64,000 nt of DNA, taken from NCBI GenBank assembly GCA_020636545.1, contig JACJXS010000009.1, positions 1 through 64,000 of the forward strand. Reading direction: 5' to 3'. The translations under genes and the position numbers were made by a program. The first letter of the stretch is position 1; every line of letters starts with the position of its first letter. A model generated the notes under the pieces. It was not told the origin of the DNA. It did not search any database and saw only the letters and a list, made by a program, of their open reading frames with translations. Below, in pieces: positions 8,582 through 17,913 of this stretch. The stretch comes from Chitinophagales bacterium (GTDB lineage Bacteria > Bacteroidota > Bacteroidia > Chitinophagales > JADIYW01).

Positions 8582-9711
8582 TTATTTTTCATAGATAAAT
8601 TGTTCAAAACTATCTAGTTTTGCTTTGTCAATTTTGTAATTACCATTTTCATCCTTGCAGATAATTACGCTATCAAAACCAAGTTCATTCATTTTTCGAT
8701 AGTTAAAAGTTCTCCTTCTTTACTTGGAAAACCTTACGAAGCAACCAATCAGAAAGTGCTTTATTTGGATTTGTCATCAATGCTTTTGAGTTGTCTTGAC
8801 AAACTTTTGCTGAAAACACTTCGCCTGTTGGAATTTTAAGTTCAAACAATTCATCTCTGTTAGGAAAAAATGTGGAAACTGTTTATGTATTTCGATTGGA
8901 ATTGGAATATAAACTTCTCCAAAATCTCGTTTTCTTCCTCCTGCATTCCATTGGTTTAAACCACTTTTCTCAAACACGAATTTTTGTTTGTTTTGAAAAC
9001 CGTAAAGCGGTAAAATCACATAATTTACACCTCTTACAAGCTTGTCTGTTGCAGATTTTAAAGTCTTATCTTCAAATAATTCCAACAACAAAGTGTATGG
9101 GTCGTCTAAAATCTCAATCGGAAGTTTGAACGCATTTTGAGGAATATAAAACTTTCTAAAAAGCGTACTTTTTGAATAATTGAAACTATACAAATTCTTT
9201 CCGTCCTCAAATTGTAAACTTGCATTGTTCTGTTTTACAGAATGGATATTTTGATGTCGATTTTATCATAATCTGTTTCAAAAAGCACTAATTCGCTGTC
9301 TTTTCGGGCAACGATATGATAAAGCGAACTTTCAATATTGTATAAACGATTTGCTAAATCAATTCTTTCATTTCTAAATTCAGCCAATTTATAAGCCAAA
9401 TCTTTTCCTTTAAATTCGGCTAAAACTCTTGATAGCGAATTAAACTCTGCAACTTTTTCAGTACTATTATTTGAATTACAAACAAAAGTTTTTAAGCCAA
9501 TTCCTACAGAATTGTAATTGGCATCAAAAGCAGTATCGGAACGAGAGAGATTTCCTGCGTCAAAACTTCTACAAAAAATATTTTCAGCAACACGGTAATT
9601 GATAAAAGGAATTGCACTTTCGCTGAAAAGACCTGAAAGTTTGGAAACTACTGAAAGCAGTTTTAAATAATTCCCTTTGTTTTCTATATCAATTTCAGCG
9701 AAAGATTTCAT
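8582..9711 (-). pseudogene. Type II restriction endonuclease with NgoFVII-like C-terminus, frameshifted
   Basis: Reading leftward from the ATG at 9711, frames join into about 376 residues with switches near 9251, 8862, 8737 and 8695, each a one-base homopolymer deletion. The N-terminal part (residues 1-158) contains FDA-x6-GIGLKTF, with Asp63 and Lys74, resembling a PD-(D/E)XK nuclease core; this is inference. The C-terminal part contains AGGRKRDFGEVYIPIPIEIH, FPHFFPNRDELFELKIPTGE, SAKVCQDNSKALMTNPNKAL and WLLRKV. It strongly resembles the B3-like DNA-binding domain of NgoFVII-type enzymes. It follows the 104-residue ORF by 4 bases, in one unit with the methyltransferase. If the lesions are real, the methyltransferase is an orphan. 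Confidence 0.68.
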
Positions 9712-9715
9712 AACA

Positions 9716-10030
9716 TTATTTTGTTACATAAGCATAGTGATACAGCTCTCCTTTATCATTGGTCATTACTTCTATCAAATTTGAATACTCTTTTGGTTTT
9801 CTTTTTTTGATAGATTTAAAAAACTCTTGAACTACTGATGACTCAAGATTTGACAGATAGTCATTATAATAAGACTGCTCTCTTTCTGAACTTATATTGG
9901 GACAAAATCCAAAGTGTTCAACAGAAATATCATATATATTTCCTTTCCCATCTTCTATTCTCAAAGCGTAAATATTTTTTGGATAAAGAACATTCTCTAA
10001 CTGAAAATTTGCATTCAAAATATTTATCAT
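9716..10030 (-). CDS. Unknown 104-residue protein inside the restriction-modification operon
   Basis: Not recognised. It is a soluble, mixed alpha/beta-looking protein with no signal peptide. It begins MINILNANFQLENVLYPKNI, has a GKGNIYDISVEHFGF strand region, then an acidic and basic helical stretch (SSEREQSYYNDYLSNLES, KSIKKRKPKEY). Its ATG overlaps the methyltransferase TGA in an ATGA junction (10027-10030), and it ends 4 bases before the endonuclease start, so translation is probably coupled. That placement suggests a role with the R-M proteins, such as a subunit or modulator, but no helix-turn-helix typical of C-proteins is apparent. The frame is intact. Confidence 0.72.
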   Translation of the reverse strand: MINILNANFQLENVLYPKNIYALRIEDGKGNIYDISVEHFGFCPNISSEREQSYYNDYLSNLESSVVQEFFKSIKKRKPKEYSNLIEVMTNDKGELYHYAYVTK

Positions 10031-11253
10031 AATATTTTAATTATTTCGTTACTAATTCTTTCAACCAATGTTGTTGTTACCGAATTTCCAGCTTGCATAT
10101 ACAATTTACTATTTGCAACAGGTGGTAAAATGTATTTATCCATTGGATATCCCTGAAAAGCGAAACATTCTTTTGGTGTTAATTTTCTAATTCCAAAATC
10201 ATCTTTTATCAATGGAACATTATGTCCTCCTGCTCCCATATTTGCTGTTAAAGTAGGGCAGACGTTACTTTTATTTTCTCTTACATAAACTCTTCTCCAT
10301 TGATAAACAGTATCTTTTTTAGTAATCGTTTTTGCAAGTTCAGGATAATAAGGGTGCGTTTCAGGATAATAATATTTGTCGTCCTGTTTGCCTTGTTCCA
10401 AAATATCGTGAATGGTTTTTGTCAATTTAATTTCACTTGGAAATTTGAATTTTTTGTAGTTTTTGACTTGTTTTGGATCAAATGCAACGATGAAAATCCG
10501 CTCTCTATTTTGTGGTATATTTGCATGTGTCATAGAGTTTAAAACTTTATGAAACACTTTGTAACCCAATTTTTCTTCTAAAATTTCTATGATTATTTTA
10601 AAAGTTTTACCATTATCATGAGAAACTAGATTTTTAACATTTTCTAAAAATACGACCTTTGGTCGGTGATTTTCAATTATTTGCTCTATGTCAAAAAAAA
10701 GTGTTCCTCTAGTATCAGAAAATCCTTTTTGATAACCAGCAATCGAAAATGCTTGACATGGAAATCCAGCACACAAAACATCAAATTCAGTCGGAATATA
10801 GTTTTTTACACGTTCTTTTGTAATATCTCCAAACGGAAATTCTCCGAAATTTTCACAATATGTTTTTTGTGCGTCTTTGTTCCATTCGCTTGTATAAACA
10901 CATTTCCCACCAACATTTTGCATAGCTATTCTGAAGCCACCAATTCCTGCAAAAAGGTCAATAAATTTAAACGTGTAATTTTCAGGCGTTGGAAAGGGAA
11001 CATTTTCAACTTCAAATAATAATTGCTGAAAAGCTTCATCTTGTAGGATTGAAAAATTATTTTCAATCTTATAATCAATGTAATTTTTAAGTACTGATAA
11101 CGCTCCGTCTTTATAGTATTTTGAAACTCCGTTATGAAGATTATGAAGATAATGAGTTAAAACGGCTTTCCCTTCTTCAAGAGGTTCAACAAGTCTAATT
11201 TGATAATTCTTATCATCAAATTCTTCAATGCTTAATTTTACATTAAACGACAT
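10027..11253 (-). CDS. DNA (cytosine-5-)-methyltransferase, type II R-M
   Basis: Methylates C5 of cytosine within the recognition site of the neighbouring endonuclease. It is 408 aa. Motif I DLFAGIGGFR is at residues 99-108, motif IV GFPCQAFS at 163-170 with catalytic Cys166, motif VI ENV at 204-206, and motif VIII QNRER at 248-252. Motif IX includes RKLTPKECFAFQGYP, and motif X MQAGNSV lies near the C-terminus. The first 95 residues are an N-terminal extension before the catalytic fold. The recognition sequence cannot be read out. The start ATG at 11251-11253 lies 9 bases from a 15-base palindrome. It is the first gene of a leftward operon with the 104-residue ORF and the endonuclease. Confidence 0.93.
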   Translation of the reverse strand: MSFNVKLSIEEFDDKNYQIRLVEPLEEGKAVLTHYLHNLHNGVSKYYKDGALSVLKNYIDYKIENNFSILQDEAFQQLLFEVENVPFPTPENYTFKFIDLFAGIGGFRIAMQNVGGKCVYTSEWNKDAQKTYCENFGEFPFGDITKERVKNYIPTEFDVLCAGFPCQAFSIAGYQKGFSDTRGTLFFDIEQIIENHRPKVVFLENVKNLVSHDNGKTFKIIIEILEEKLGYKVFHKVLNSMTHANIPQNRERIFIVAFDPKQVKNYKKFKFPSEIKLTKTIHDILEQGKQDDKYYYPETHPYYPELAKTITKKDTVYQWRRVYVRENKSNVCPTLTANMGAGGHNVPLIKDDFGIRKLTPKECFAFQGYPMDKYILPPVANSKLYMQAGNSVTTTLVERISNEIIKIL

Positions 11254-11261
11254 TACTTAAT

Positions 11262-11276
11262 TTTCTAATTTAGAAA
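11262..11276. promoter_or_regulatory. Palindrome upstream of the methyltransferase gene
   Basis: TTTCTAATTTAGAAA is a perfect 7-base inverted repeat around one central base, 9 bases before the methyltransferase ATG. It could be an operator for R-M autoregulation, but in sequence this AT-rich such palindromes arise by chance. Confidence 0.25.
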
Positions 11277-11413
11277 TGTAAGTTACAGATTTTATTTTAG
11301 ATGCATTGACTTTTCGTAATTATAATTCTATCAACCATCAATTTCATATATTAAAAAACAAACAAATTCAACTAATTCAGGCGTTTAGTTTTTATTTGGT
11401 GCTAGGAATATAT

Positions 11414-11421
11414 TATTTTTG
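11414..11421 (+). promoter_or_regulatory. TAnnTTTG -7 box that fixes the ABC-F start
   Basis: TATTTTTG ends 4 bases before the ATG at 11426. It lies inside a longer in-frame open stretch beginning at 11306, and so supports the ATG at 11426 as the true start. A TTTG at 11395-11398 is a possible, somewhat close -33 element. Confidence 0.5.
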
Positions 11422-11425
11422 CGGC

Positions 11426-13315
11426 ATGTTACAAGCAACAAATTTGTCTATTATTTTTGGAAGTCGTATTTTATTTGATAATGTTACTTTTACTATTCAA
11501 CCACGCGATAGAATTGGTTTAGTTGGGCGAAATGGTGTTGGAAAATCTACTTTATTAAAAGTTATAAATGGTGAGATTTCTCCTCAAGAAGGTGGCATTT
11601 CCAAACCAAATGGTTATACAATTGGGTTCTTGAAACAAGAAATTCGTGGACAACACGAGCCAACTGTTTGGTTGGAAGCTCAGACTGCATTTAAAGAAAT
11701 TAATGCATTACAAGAACAATTGGATAAAATTCAACATGAATTAGAAACAAGAACGGATTACGATACAGATGATTATATGAATCTTTCTCAGTCTTTCTGT
11801 GATTTGAACGATAGATTGGTTCATTTAGATATTGACGATAAAGACAAAAAAACGGAACTCGTATTATTAGGATTAGGTTATAAAAGAGAAGATTTTGAAA
11901 AAGCTCCAAGTACTTTTTCTGGAGGTTGGGCAATGCGTTTGGAATTAGCAAAGTTATTGTTACAAAATCCTGATTTACTAATGCTCGATGAGCCAACCAA
12001 CCATTTAGATATAGAATCGATACTTTGGTTAGAAGAGTTTTTTCAAAAATATGAAGGAGCAATTATCCTAGTTTCACACGATAAAACTTTTTTAGATAAT
12101 GTATGTAATAAAACAGTAGAATTAGAATTGGGCAAAATGTATGAATACAAAGCCAATTACACTAAATACTTAGTTTTAAAAGAAGAGAGAAGAGAAAAGC
12201 AATTGCAAACTTTTAAAAACCAACAAGACCAAATTAAACAGATTGAGCGAAATATTGAACGATTTAAAGCCAAAGCAAGTAAAGCTAGTATGGCTCAAAG
12301 TTTGGTAAAAAAACTCGACAGAATGGATGTGGTTGAAGTAGAACAAGATGATGTGCGTTCTATGCGTTTTCAATTTCCGATGGGACAACAAAGTGGTAAA
12401 ATTGTTGTCTTAGCAAAAAAACTTGCGAAAAGCTACGGAGAAAAAGATGTTTTCCATGATGTAAATTTAGAAATTGAGCGTGGTGATAAAGTTGCATTTA
12501 TAGGGAAAAATGGAATGGGAAAAACAACAATGGCTAAAATTATTGCCAAGGAAATTGAATACAATAGTGGCGAATTGACCATTGGACACAACGTCAATAT
12601 ATCATTTTTTGCTCAACACCATGCAGAACAATTGCCAAAAGCATTGACCATTTTACAATATATGGAAGATACAGCACCAAATGAAATTCGGGCTCAAGTG
12701 CGAAATATTTTAGGTGCATTTATGTTTACTGGAGATGATGTTACTAAAAAAATTGGGGTACTCAGTGGTGGTGAACGTGCTAGAGTTTGTTTGGCAAATT
12801 TATTATTAAATCCAAGTAATGTTTTAATACTCGATGAGCCAACCAATCACTTAGATTTGAAAGCTAAAGATGTATTAAAAGAAGCAATTTCTAAATATCC
12901 AGGAACCGTTATTGTGGTTTCGCACGATAGAGATTTCTTGGTGGGCTTGACAAATAAAGTATTTGAATTTAATGATGGTATTGTAAAGGAATTTGTCGGT
13001 GATGTAAACGATTTCTTCGAGGAAAGAAGATTAGCATCATTCAGAGAAGTGGAACTAAATCCTATTCCTAAAGCAGAACCCAAAAAAATTGAAGTTGTCA
13101 AAGTAGATGATAAAGAAGCAAAAAGAATTAAAAATCAAATTTCAAAAATTGAAGAATCTATTGCTTTAAAAGAATTGGATATTAAAAACATTGAAACTCA
13201 AATTGAATTATTGTCCGATAAAAACCAATACGACGAAAATTTAATTAAAAGCTTGAGCAATGCACAAAAGGAATTAGAAAAACTAATGAGCGATTGGGAA
13301 AGTTTACAAAGTTAG
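11426..13315 (+). CDS. ABC-F family ATPase (ribosome-associated)
   Basis: Soluble twin-ATPase protein of the ABC-F class, which act on ribosomes rather than transporting. It is 629 aa from the ATG at 11426. The first Walker A GRNGVGKS is at residues 34-41, with signature SGGWAMRLELAKLL and LDEPTNHLD. An Arg/Lys-rich linker of about 80 residues (ERREKQLQTFKNQQDQ) joins the halves. The second half has GKNGMGKTT, LSGGERARVCLANLL and LDEPTNHLD. A C-terminal coiled coil follows. The start is chosen because the upstream 40 codons do not look like ABC-F and the box at 11414 abuts this ATG. It resembles the Uup/YbiT side of the family; a resistance role is not indicated. Confidence 0.9.
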   Translation: MLQATNLSIIFGSRILFDNVTFTIQPRDRIGLVGRNGVGKSTLLKVINGEISPQEGGISKPNGYTIGFLKQEIRGQHEPTVWLEAQTAFKEINALQEQLDKIQHELETRTDYDTDDYMNLSQSFCDLNDRLVHLDIDDKDKKTELVLLGLGYKREDFEKAPSTFSGGWAMRLELAKLLLQNPDLLMLDEPTNHLDIESILWLEEFFQKYEGAIILVSHDKTFLDNVCNKTVELELGKMYEYKANYTKYLVLKEERREKQLQTFKNQQDQIKQIERNIERFKAKASKASMAQSLVKKLDRMDVVEVEQDDVRSMRFQFPMGQQSGKIVVLAKKLAKSYGEKDVFHDVNLEIERGDKVAFIGKNGMGKTTMAKIIAKEIEYNSGELTIGHNVNISFFAQHHAEQLPKALTILQYMEDTAPNEIRAQVRNILGAFMFTGDDVTKKIGVLSGGERARVCLANLLLNPSNVLILDEPTNHLDLKAKDVLKEAISKYPGTVIVVSHDRDFLVGLTNKVFEFNDGIVKEFVGDVNDFFEERRLASFREVELNPIPKAEPKKIEVVKVDDKEAKRIKNQISKIEESIALKELDIKNIETQIELLSDKNQYDENLIKSLSNAQKELEKLMSDWESLQS

Positions 13316-13421
13316 TCAAAACTTACCCTAAAGATTCTATTTGTTTTTTTGATTTTAAGTAATTTATTTTTCGTTTTTTACTTTTAGATAATATAAATTA
13401 AATTAAATTCCATAAACTTAT

Positions 13422-13429
13422 TACATTTG
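13422..13429 (+). promoter_or_regulatory. TAnnTTTG -7 box before the peptide importer operon
   Basis: TACATTTG lies 19 bases before the ATG at 13449, a normal short leader. No convincing -33 TTG is seen. Confidence 0.4.
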
Positions 13430-13448
13430 TAAGGAAGACTAACATTTA

Positions 13449-15221
13449 ATGAGCATAAAGAAAATTTTATATATAGTTCTATTTTTATTTTTGGCTTGGT
13501 TTATTTTTGGAACATTTCATTTTTATGGCGGTAGCAAAAATAAAGTATATAAAGACCAAGTTGTTATTCATAATCTTTCGGATCCAAAGGGTATCAATCC
13601 TCTAACCGTTTCTGATGCAACAACCAATTATTACATTGCACCTTATATTTTTCAAACATTAATTAATTTTGATTATAAAACTTTAGAATTGGTGCCAGTT
13701 TTGGCAACAGAAGTACCAAAAGTATTAGAAAAAGGCAATCTCCTAGAAGTTACTTTTAATATACGCCCAGAGGCAACTTGGAACAATGGCTCACCAATTA
13801 CTGCAAAAGATGTGGCATTTTCTATTAAAGCAGTCATGGCGCCTAAAGCCAATACTGTTCACATTCAATCTGCTTGCGATTTTATCAAATCAATTATTAC
13901 TTACCCTGAAGATTCAAGAAAAATAACTTTTATCTGTGATAGGTACATGGAACTCTTAACTGCATTTCCTTATGAAATAGAAATTCTTCCAGAATATATT
14001 TTTGACCCAAAAAATATTCTTAGAAAATATTCGTTTGAACAATTAAAAAATGCAACCGAACAAACTAAAAACGCAAAAGATATTGATGAATTTGTAAAAT
14101 TATTTAATTCTGACAAAGCAGCTAGAGATGAAACGATGATGCAAGGCTCTGGTGCGTATAAATTAGCTGCATTCCAAACAGGACAACGTGTTATTTTAGA
14201 ACGTAAAAAAGATTGGTGGGGCGATAAAATGAACAAAATAAACCATCACTTTGAAATGTATCCAAAGCGATTGATTTATGAAGTCATTAATGATTTTAAT
14301 ACTGCATTTACTGCATTGAAAAATGAACAATTAGATTTTATGTACTCCACACCTATCAAGCCTTATATTGATTTAGATAATTCATCAAAATTTACCAAAA
14401 ATTTTATCAAATCAAATCCAGTTATGTTTGGATATCAATGTATTGGTATGAACCACAAAGACCCAATATTAAAAGACCAAAATGTGCGATTGGCTTTAGC
14501 CTATTTAACCAATATCGACCAAATGATAGAAAAAGTCTTTTATAATATGGCAGAAAGAACCGTTGCATCTATCCAACCGCATACTGAATATTATAATGAC
14601 ACCATTAAACCTTATCCTTTTGATCCCAAAAAAGCAGGTCAATTATTAAAAGATGCAGGTTGGGCAGATACCGATGATGACGGCATACTCGATAAAGTAA
14701 TTGATGGAAAAAAAATAAAATTTGAATTAAAATATTGCTATAATAGTGGTAATCCAATCCGTGAGATGATAGGTTTGTTAATTCAAAAAAGCTACAAACA
14801 AGCAGGTGTAAATATCATCGTTCAACCATTAGATTGGTCGCTCTACTTGAATGAATTGCAAAAACACAACGTGCAATTATGGTATCAAGGTTGGGTTGCT
14901 GCTCCTGGCCTAAGCGATGACAAGCAAATTTATCATACTTCTAGTGCAATCGATGGCTCAAATTATATGAGTTATGGAAATGCTACAACGGATAAATTAT
15001 TAGATGAAATTCGTTTAGAAATGGATAAAAATAAAAGAATTGAATTAGTAAAAAAATGGCAATTGATTCAGCACGAAGAATTGCCCTATATTTATTTGTA
15101 TGTTCAAAAATATAGAAATATTATTCATAAGAGATTTAAAGGCGTAATCGAAAGTTCTGTTTATCCTGGAATTTGGTTTGGAACATTACAAGTAAAAGAC
15201 GGTTATAAAGTAGAAAAATAA
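13449..15221 (+). CDS. ABC oligopeptide-binding protein (SBP family 5)
   Basis: Extracytoplasmic solute-binding protein for peptides, feeding the two permeases downstream. It is 590 aa. The N-terminus (residues 4-22) is a membrane anchor or uncleaved signal with no lipobox cysteine. The SBP family 5 pattern follows: DPKGINPLTVSDATTN, then ATWNNGSPITAKDVAFSIKA, a conserved QGSGAYKLAAF block, and VRLALAYLTN. An Asp-rich DTDDDGILDK loop near residue 415 resembles calcium-binding loops often seen in Bacteroidota members of this family. The permease gene starts 4 bases after its stop. No ATPase subunit is in the window, so the system must borrow one from elsewhere. Confidence 0.88.
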   Translation: MSIKKILYIVLFLFLAWFIFGTFHFYGGSKNKVYKDQVVIHNLSDPKGINPLTVSDATTNYYIAPYIFQTLINFDYKTLELVPVLATEVPKVLEKGNLLEVTFNIRPEATWNNGSPITAKDVAFSIKAVMAPKANTVHIQSACDFIKSIITYPEDSRKITFICDRYMELLTAFPYEIEILPEYIFDPKNILRKYSFEQLKNATEQTKNAKDIDEFVKLFNSDKAARDETMMQGSGAYKLAAFQTGQRVILERKKDWWGDKMNKINHHFEMYPKRLIYEVINDFNTAFTALKNEQLDFMYSTPIKPYIDLDNSSKFTKNFIKSNPVMFGYQCIGMNHKDPILKDQNVRLALAYLTNIDQMIEKVFYNMAERTVASIQPHTEYYNDTIKPYPFDPKKAGQLLKDAGWADTDDDGILDKVIDGKKIKFELKYCYNSGNPIREMIGLLIQKSYKQAGVNIIVQPLDWSLYLNELQKHNVQLWYQGWVAAPGLSDDKQIYHTSSAIDGSNYMSYGNATTDKLLDEIRLEMDKNKRIELVKKWQLIQHEELPYIYLYVQKYRNIIHKRFKGVIESSVYPGIWFGTLQVKDGYKVEK

Positions 15222-15225
15222 AAAG

Positions 15226-16647
15226 ATGCTAAAATACATTCTAAAAAGATTATTGATTTTTATCCCAACTTTGTTTGTGATAGCATTAGCTACTTTCTAT
15301 TTGAGTGTGAACGTACCTGGTGATCCTGTTGAACAAATGCTCAATTCTAACAACGATGCTGGAAGTAGTGCTGGTCAAAAAGCCTCTGAACAAGCTTATA
15401 TTGATAAAAGACACGAATTGGGATTAGATTTACCAGTCTTTTATTTTTCAATTTCCAACCAAGCAATGCCAAAGAATTTATATGAAATACCAAAAAAATT
15501 TCAACGACAAAACTTAAATCAATTTATCAAAAAATATGGCAATTGGAATGAAATAAATATATATTACAATCAAGTTCAAAAGTTTTCTTATTTAGTTTCT
15601 GATATTCCTAGTGATTCAACAAATGCGGATATTTTAATCAATATCAAAGATGATGTACAAAATCTATTTTTAGAAAATGATGATAAATTATTACAATATA
15701 CATTTACTAATTTAAAAAGCAATATTGCAAAAGATAGCGTTTTGGAAAGTAGTTTAGCAACTGCTTTACAACAAACTAATTTTGATTATAATCAAATTAA
15801 AGAAAAAGCAACACCCAACAAAAAATTAATTCCTGCATTGCATTGGTATGGTACACAAAATCAATTTCACCAATGGATTACTAATTTTTTTAAAGGCGAC
15901 TTTGGTATTTCTTATCAAGATGGCAGACCTGTAAAAACAGTGATTTGGAAAGCTGTCCGATGGACATTAATCTTGAGTGTAATTTCTATTATTTTAACTT
16001 ATTTAATCGCCGTTCCTTTAGGAATTTTTTCAGCTGCAAAAAAAGATAGCTTGATGGACCAAGGGATTTCAACTACCTTATTTATACTCTATTCTTTGCC
16101 AAATTTTTGGGTGGCAACCTTATTAATTTTATTCTTTGGTGGTGGTGATTTCTTTGATATTTATCCAGCAAATGGTGTTGGTCAATTAGAGCCAACAATG
16201 TCTTGGATACAACAATTTTGGACTAGGACACATTTTCTAATTCTACCCATAATCTGTTTTACTTATGGTGGTCTAGCATTTTTATCTAGACAAATGCGTG
16301 GTGCAATGATTAATACGCTGTCGCAAGATTATATCCGAACAGCAAGAGCGAAAGGGTTGAATGAAGAAGCTGTTTTGTGGAAACATAGCTTGAAAAACTC
16401 TTTAATTCCAATCATTACTTTATTTGCAAACGTATTTCCATTATTAATCAGTGGTGCTGTAATTATAGAGTTTAAATTTACCATTCCAGGCATGGGAAAA
16501 ACTGCGTATGAAGCATTATTAGCAAGAGATTATCCTGTTGTTTATACCATCGTAATGTTTTCTGCAATATTGACATTAATTGGTTATTTAATTGCAGATA
16601 TTTTGTATGCTTGGGTTGATCCAAGAATTAAGTTTGATAAAAAATAA
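15226..16647 (+). CDS. ABC peptide permease, DppB-type, with large periplasmic insertion
   Basis: Inner-membrane channel subunit of 473 aa. The N-terminal segment MLKYILKRLLIFIPTLFVIA is classic for DppB/OppB. The core permease follows from about residue 240 with the loop motif RTARAKGLNEEAVLWKHSLK (EAA motif) that contacts the ATPase. Between the first membrane segment and the FKGDFGISYQDGRPV motif is about 190 residues, far more than in E. coli DppB, forming a probable periplasmic domain with coiled-coil-like composition. It sits 4 bases from the binding-protein gene and 3 bases from the second permease, one operon. Confidence 0.9.
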   Translation: MLKYILKRLLIFIPTLFVIALATFYLSVNVPGDPVEQMLNSNNDAGSSAGQKASEQAYIDKRHELGLDLPVFYFSISNQAMPKNLYEIPKKFQRQNLNQFIKKYGNWNEINIYYNQVQKFSYLVSDIPSDSTNADILINIKDDVQNLFLENDDKLLQYTFTNLKSNIAKDSVLESSLATALQQTNFDYNQIKEKATPNKKLIPALHWYGTQNQFHQWITNFFKGDFGISYQDGRPVKTVIWKAVRWTLILSVISIILTYLIAVPLGIFSAAKKDSLMDQGISTTLFILYSLPNFWVATLLILFFGGGDFFDIYPANGVGQLEPTMSWIQQFWTRTHFLILPIICFTYGGLAFLSRQMRGAMINTLSQDYIRTARAKGLNEEAVLWKHSLKNSLIPIITLFANVFPLLISGAVIIEFKFTIPGMGKTAYEALLARDYPVVYTIVMFSAILTLIGYLIADILYAWVDPRIKFDKK

Positions 16648-16650
16648 GCC

Positions 16651-17892
16651 ATGACAATAGCAAATTCTATAGAACTTAAACAAGATTATTGGTCGTATGT
16701 AAAACGTCAATTTAAAAAGAATAAAAGAGCATTATTTTCACTTTATGTTGTCGGATTTATGGCACTGATAGCCATTTTTGCTGATGTTTTGGCTAATGAA
16801 AAACCAATTGTTTGTAAATATGAAGGCAAAACTTATTTTCCTATTTTCAATGAGTATTTAGTCGATTTAAAAATTGGGAAACCTTATGCTGAACTGAATA
16901 ATATTTCTTGGATAGATGCTGATTTTGATTTTGCAATACGACCGCCAATTCCTTATTCTCCAAATACTCAAGATATTTTAAACTTTGGTTTTGTTTCTCC
17001 ATTTGGCAAACAAGATGTAAAAAGTATAAGATGGAGACATTGGTTAGGAACTGAAAGTATTGGACGAGATGTACTTTCTGCTTTAATTCATGGCACACGA
17101 ATTGCATTTATGGTTGGCTTAGTTTCTATGTCAATTGCAAGTGTAATAGGAATTTTATTAGGCTCTATTGCTGGTTTTTTTGGAGATAACAGATTAAAAG
17201 CATCTCGTGCCACGCTATTTATGTTTATTATTACTGGCTTTTTTGGTTTCTTTTATGCTTTTACTTTTGGAAAAATATTGTTAGGATTAATTATAATTTT
17301 AGTTTCATTTATTTTGGCTTATTTATTAGGATTTATACTAAAACCGATTCCTTTTTTCAAGAAAAAAATAGCAATTCCTGTTGATATTTTAATCCAAAGA
17401 TTGATAGAGGTTTTAGTTTCCATTCCTGGATTATTTTTAATTATTGCCATCATTGCAATTGCCAAACCTAGTATTTTCTTGGTGATGGTCGTAATTGGCT
17501 TGACTTCTTGGACTGAAATTGCAAGATTTATTCGTGCTGAATTATTAAAGGTTAGAAGCTTAGAATTTATTGAAGCAGCCGAAGCATTAGGTTATCCAAA
17601 ATGGAGAATTTTATTACGTCATGCAATCCCAAATTCAGTTGGACCTGTATTAATCACGATAGCGTTTGGTATTGCTGCAGCAATTTTAATCGAATCTTTT
17701 TTGTCATTTCTGGGCTTAGGCATTCCGCCTGAAACATTAACTTGGGGAAAATTGTTATCATTAGCAGGTGGTGGAAAATCAGAATTATGGGTAGCTATAT
17801 TTCCTGGATTTGCAATTTTCTTGACCGTAACTTTATTTAACTTAATTGGTGAAGGTTTAACCGATGCATTAGACCCAAGACAAAAAAAATAA
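16651..17892 (+). CDS. ABC peptide permease, DppC-type
   Basis: Second channel subunit of 413 aa. It has an N-terminal membrane segment after VKRQFKKNKRALFSLY (OppC-like N-terminal domain), a periplasmic stretch ending HWLGTESIGRDVLSALIHGT, which is the conserved DppC motif, and a core with five more membrane segments. The ATPase-contact EAA motif reads FIEAAEALGYPKWRILLRHA. An extra pair of membrane segments near residues 185-230 lengthens it relative to the usual 300 residues. It ends LTDALDPRQKK, as is typical. It is the last clear gene of the importer operon; the 500-residue unknown follows 21 bases later. Confidence 0.9.
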   Translation: MTIANSIELKQDYWSYVKRQFKKNKRALFSLYVVGFMALIAIFADVLANEKPIVCKYEGKTYFPIFNEYLVDLKIGKPYAELNNISWIDADFDFAIRPPIPYSPNTQDILNFGFVSPFGKQDVKSIRWRHWLGTESIGRDVLSALIHGTRIAFMVGLVSMSIASVIGILLGSIAGFFGDNRLKASRATLFMFIITGFFGFFYAFTFGKILLGLIIILVSFILAYLLGFILKPIPFFKKKIAIPVDILIQRLIEVLVSIPGLFLIIAIIAIAKPSIFLVMVVIGLTSWTEIARFIRAELLKVRSLEFIEAAEALGYPKWRILLRHAIPNSVGPVLITIAFGIAAAILIESFLSFLGLGIPPETLTWGKLLSLAGGGKSELWVAIFPGFAIFLTVTLFNLIGEGLTDALDPRQKK

Positions 17893-17913
17893 TATAATTT
17901 AGATGCAAATTCT

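Noticed and set aside
11306..11425. In-frame 40-codon extension upstream of the ABC-F gene
   Set aside because: It does not resemble ABC-F N-termini, and the TAnnTTTG box at 11414-11421 lies inside it, directly before the ATG at 11426.
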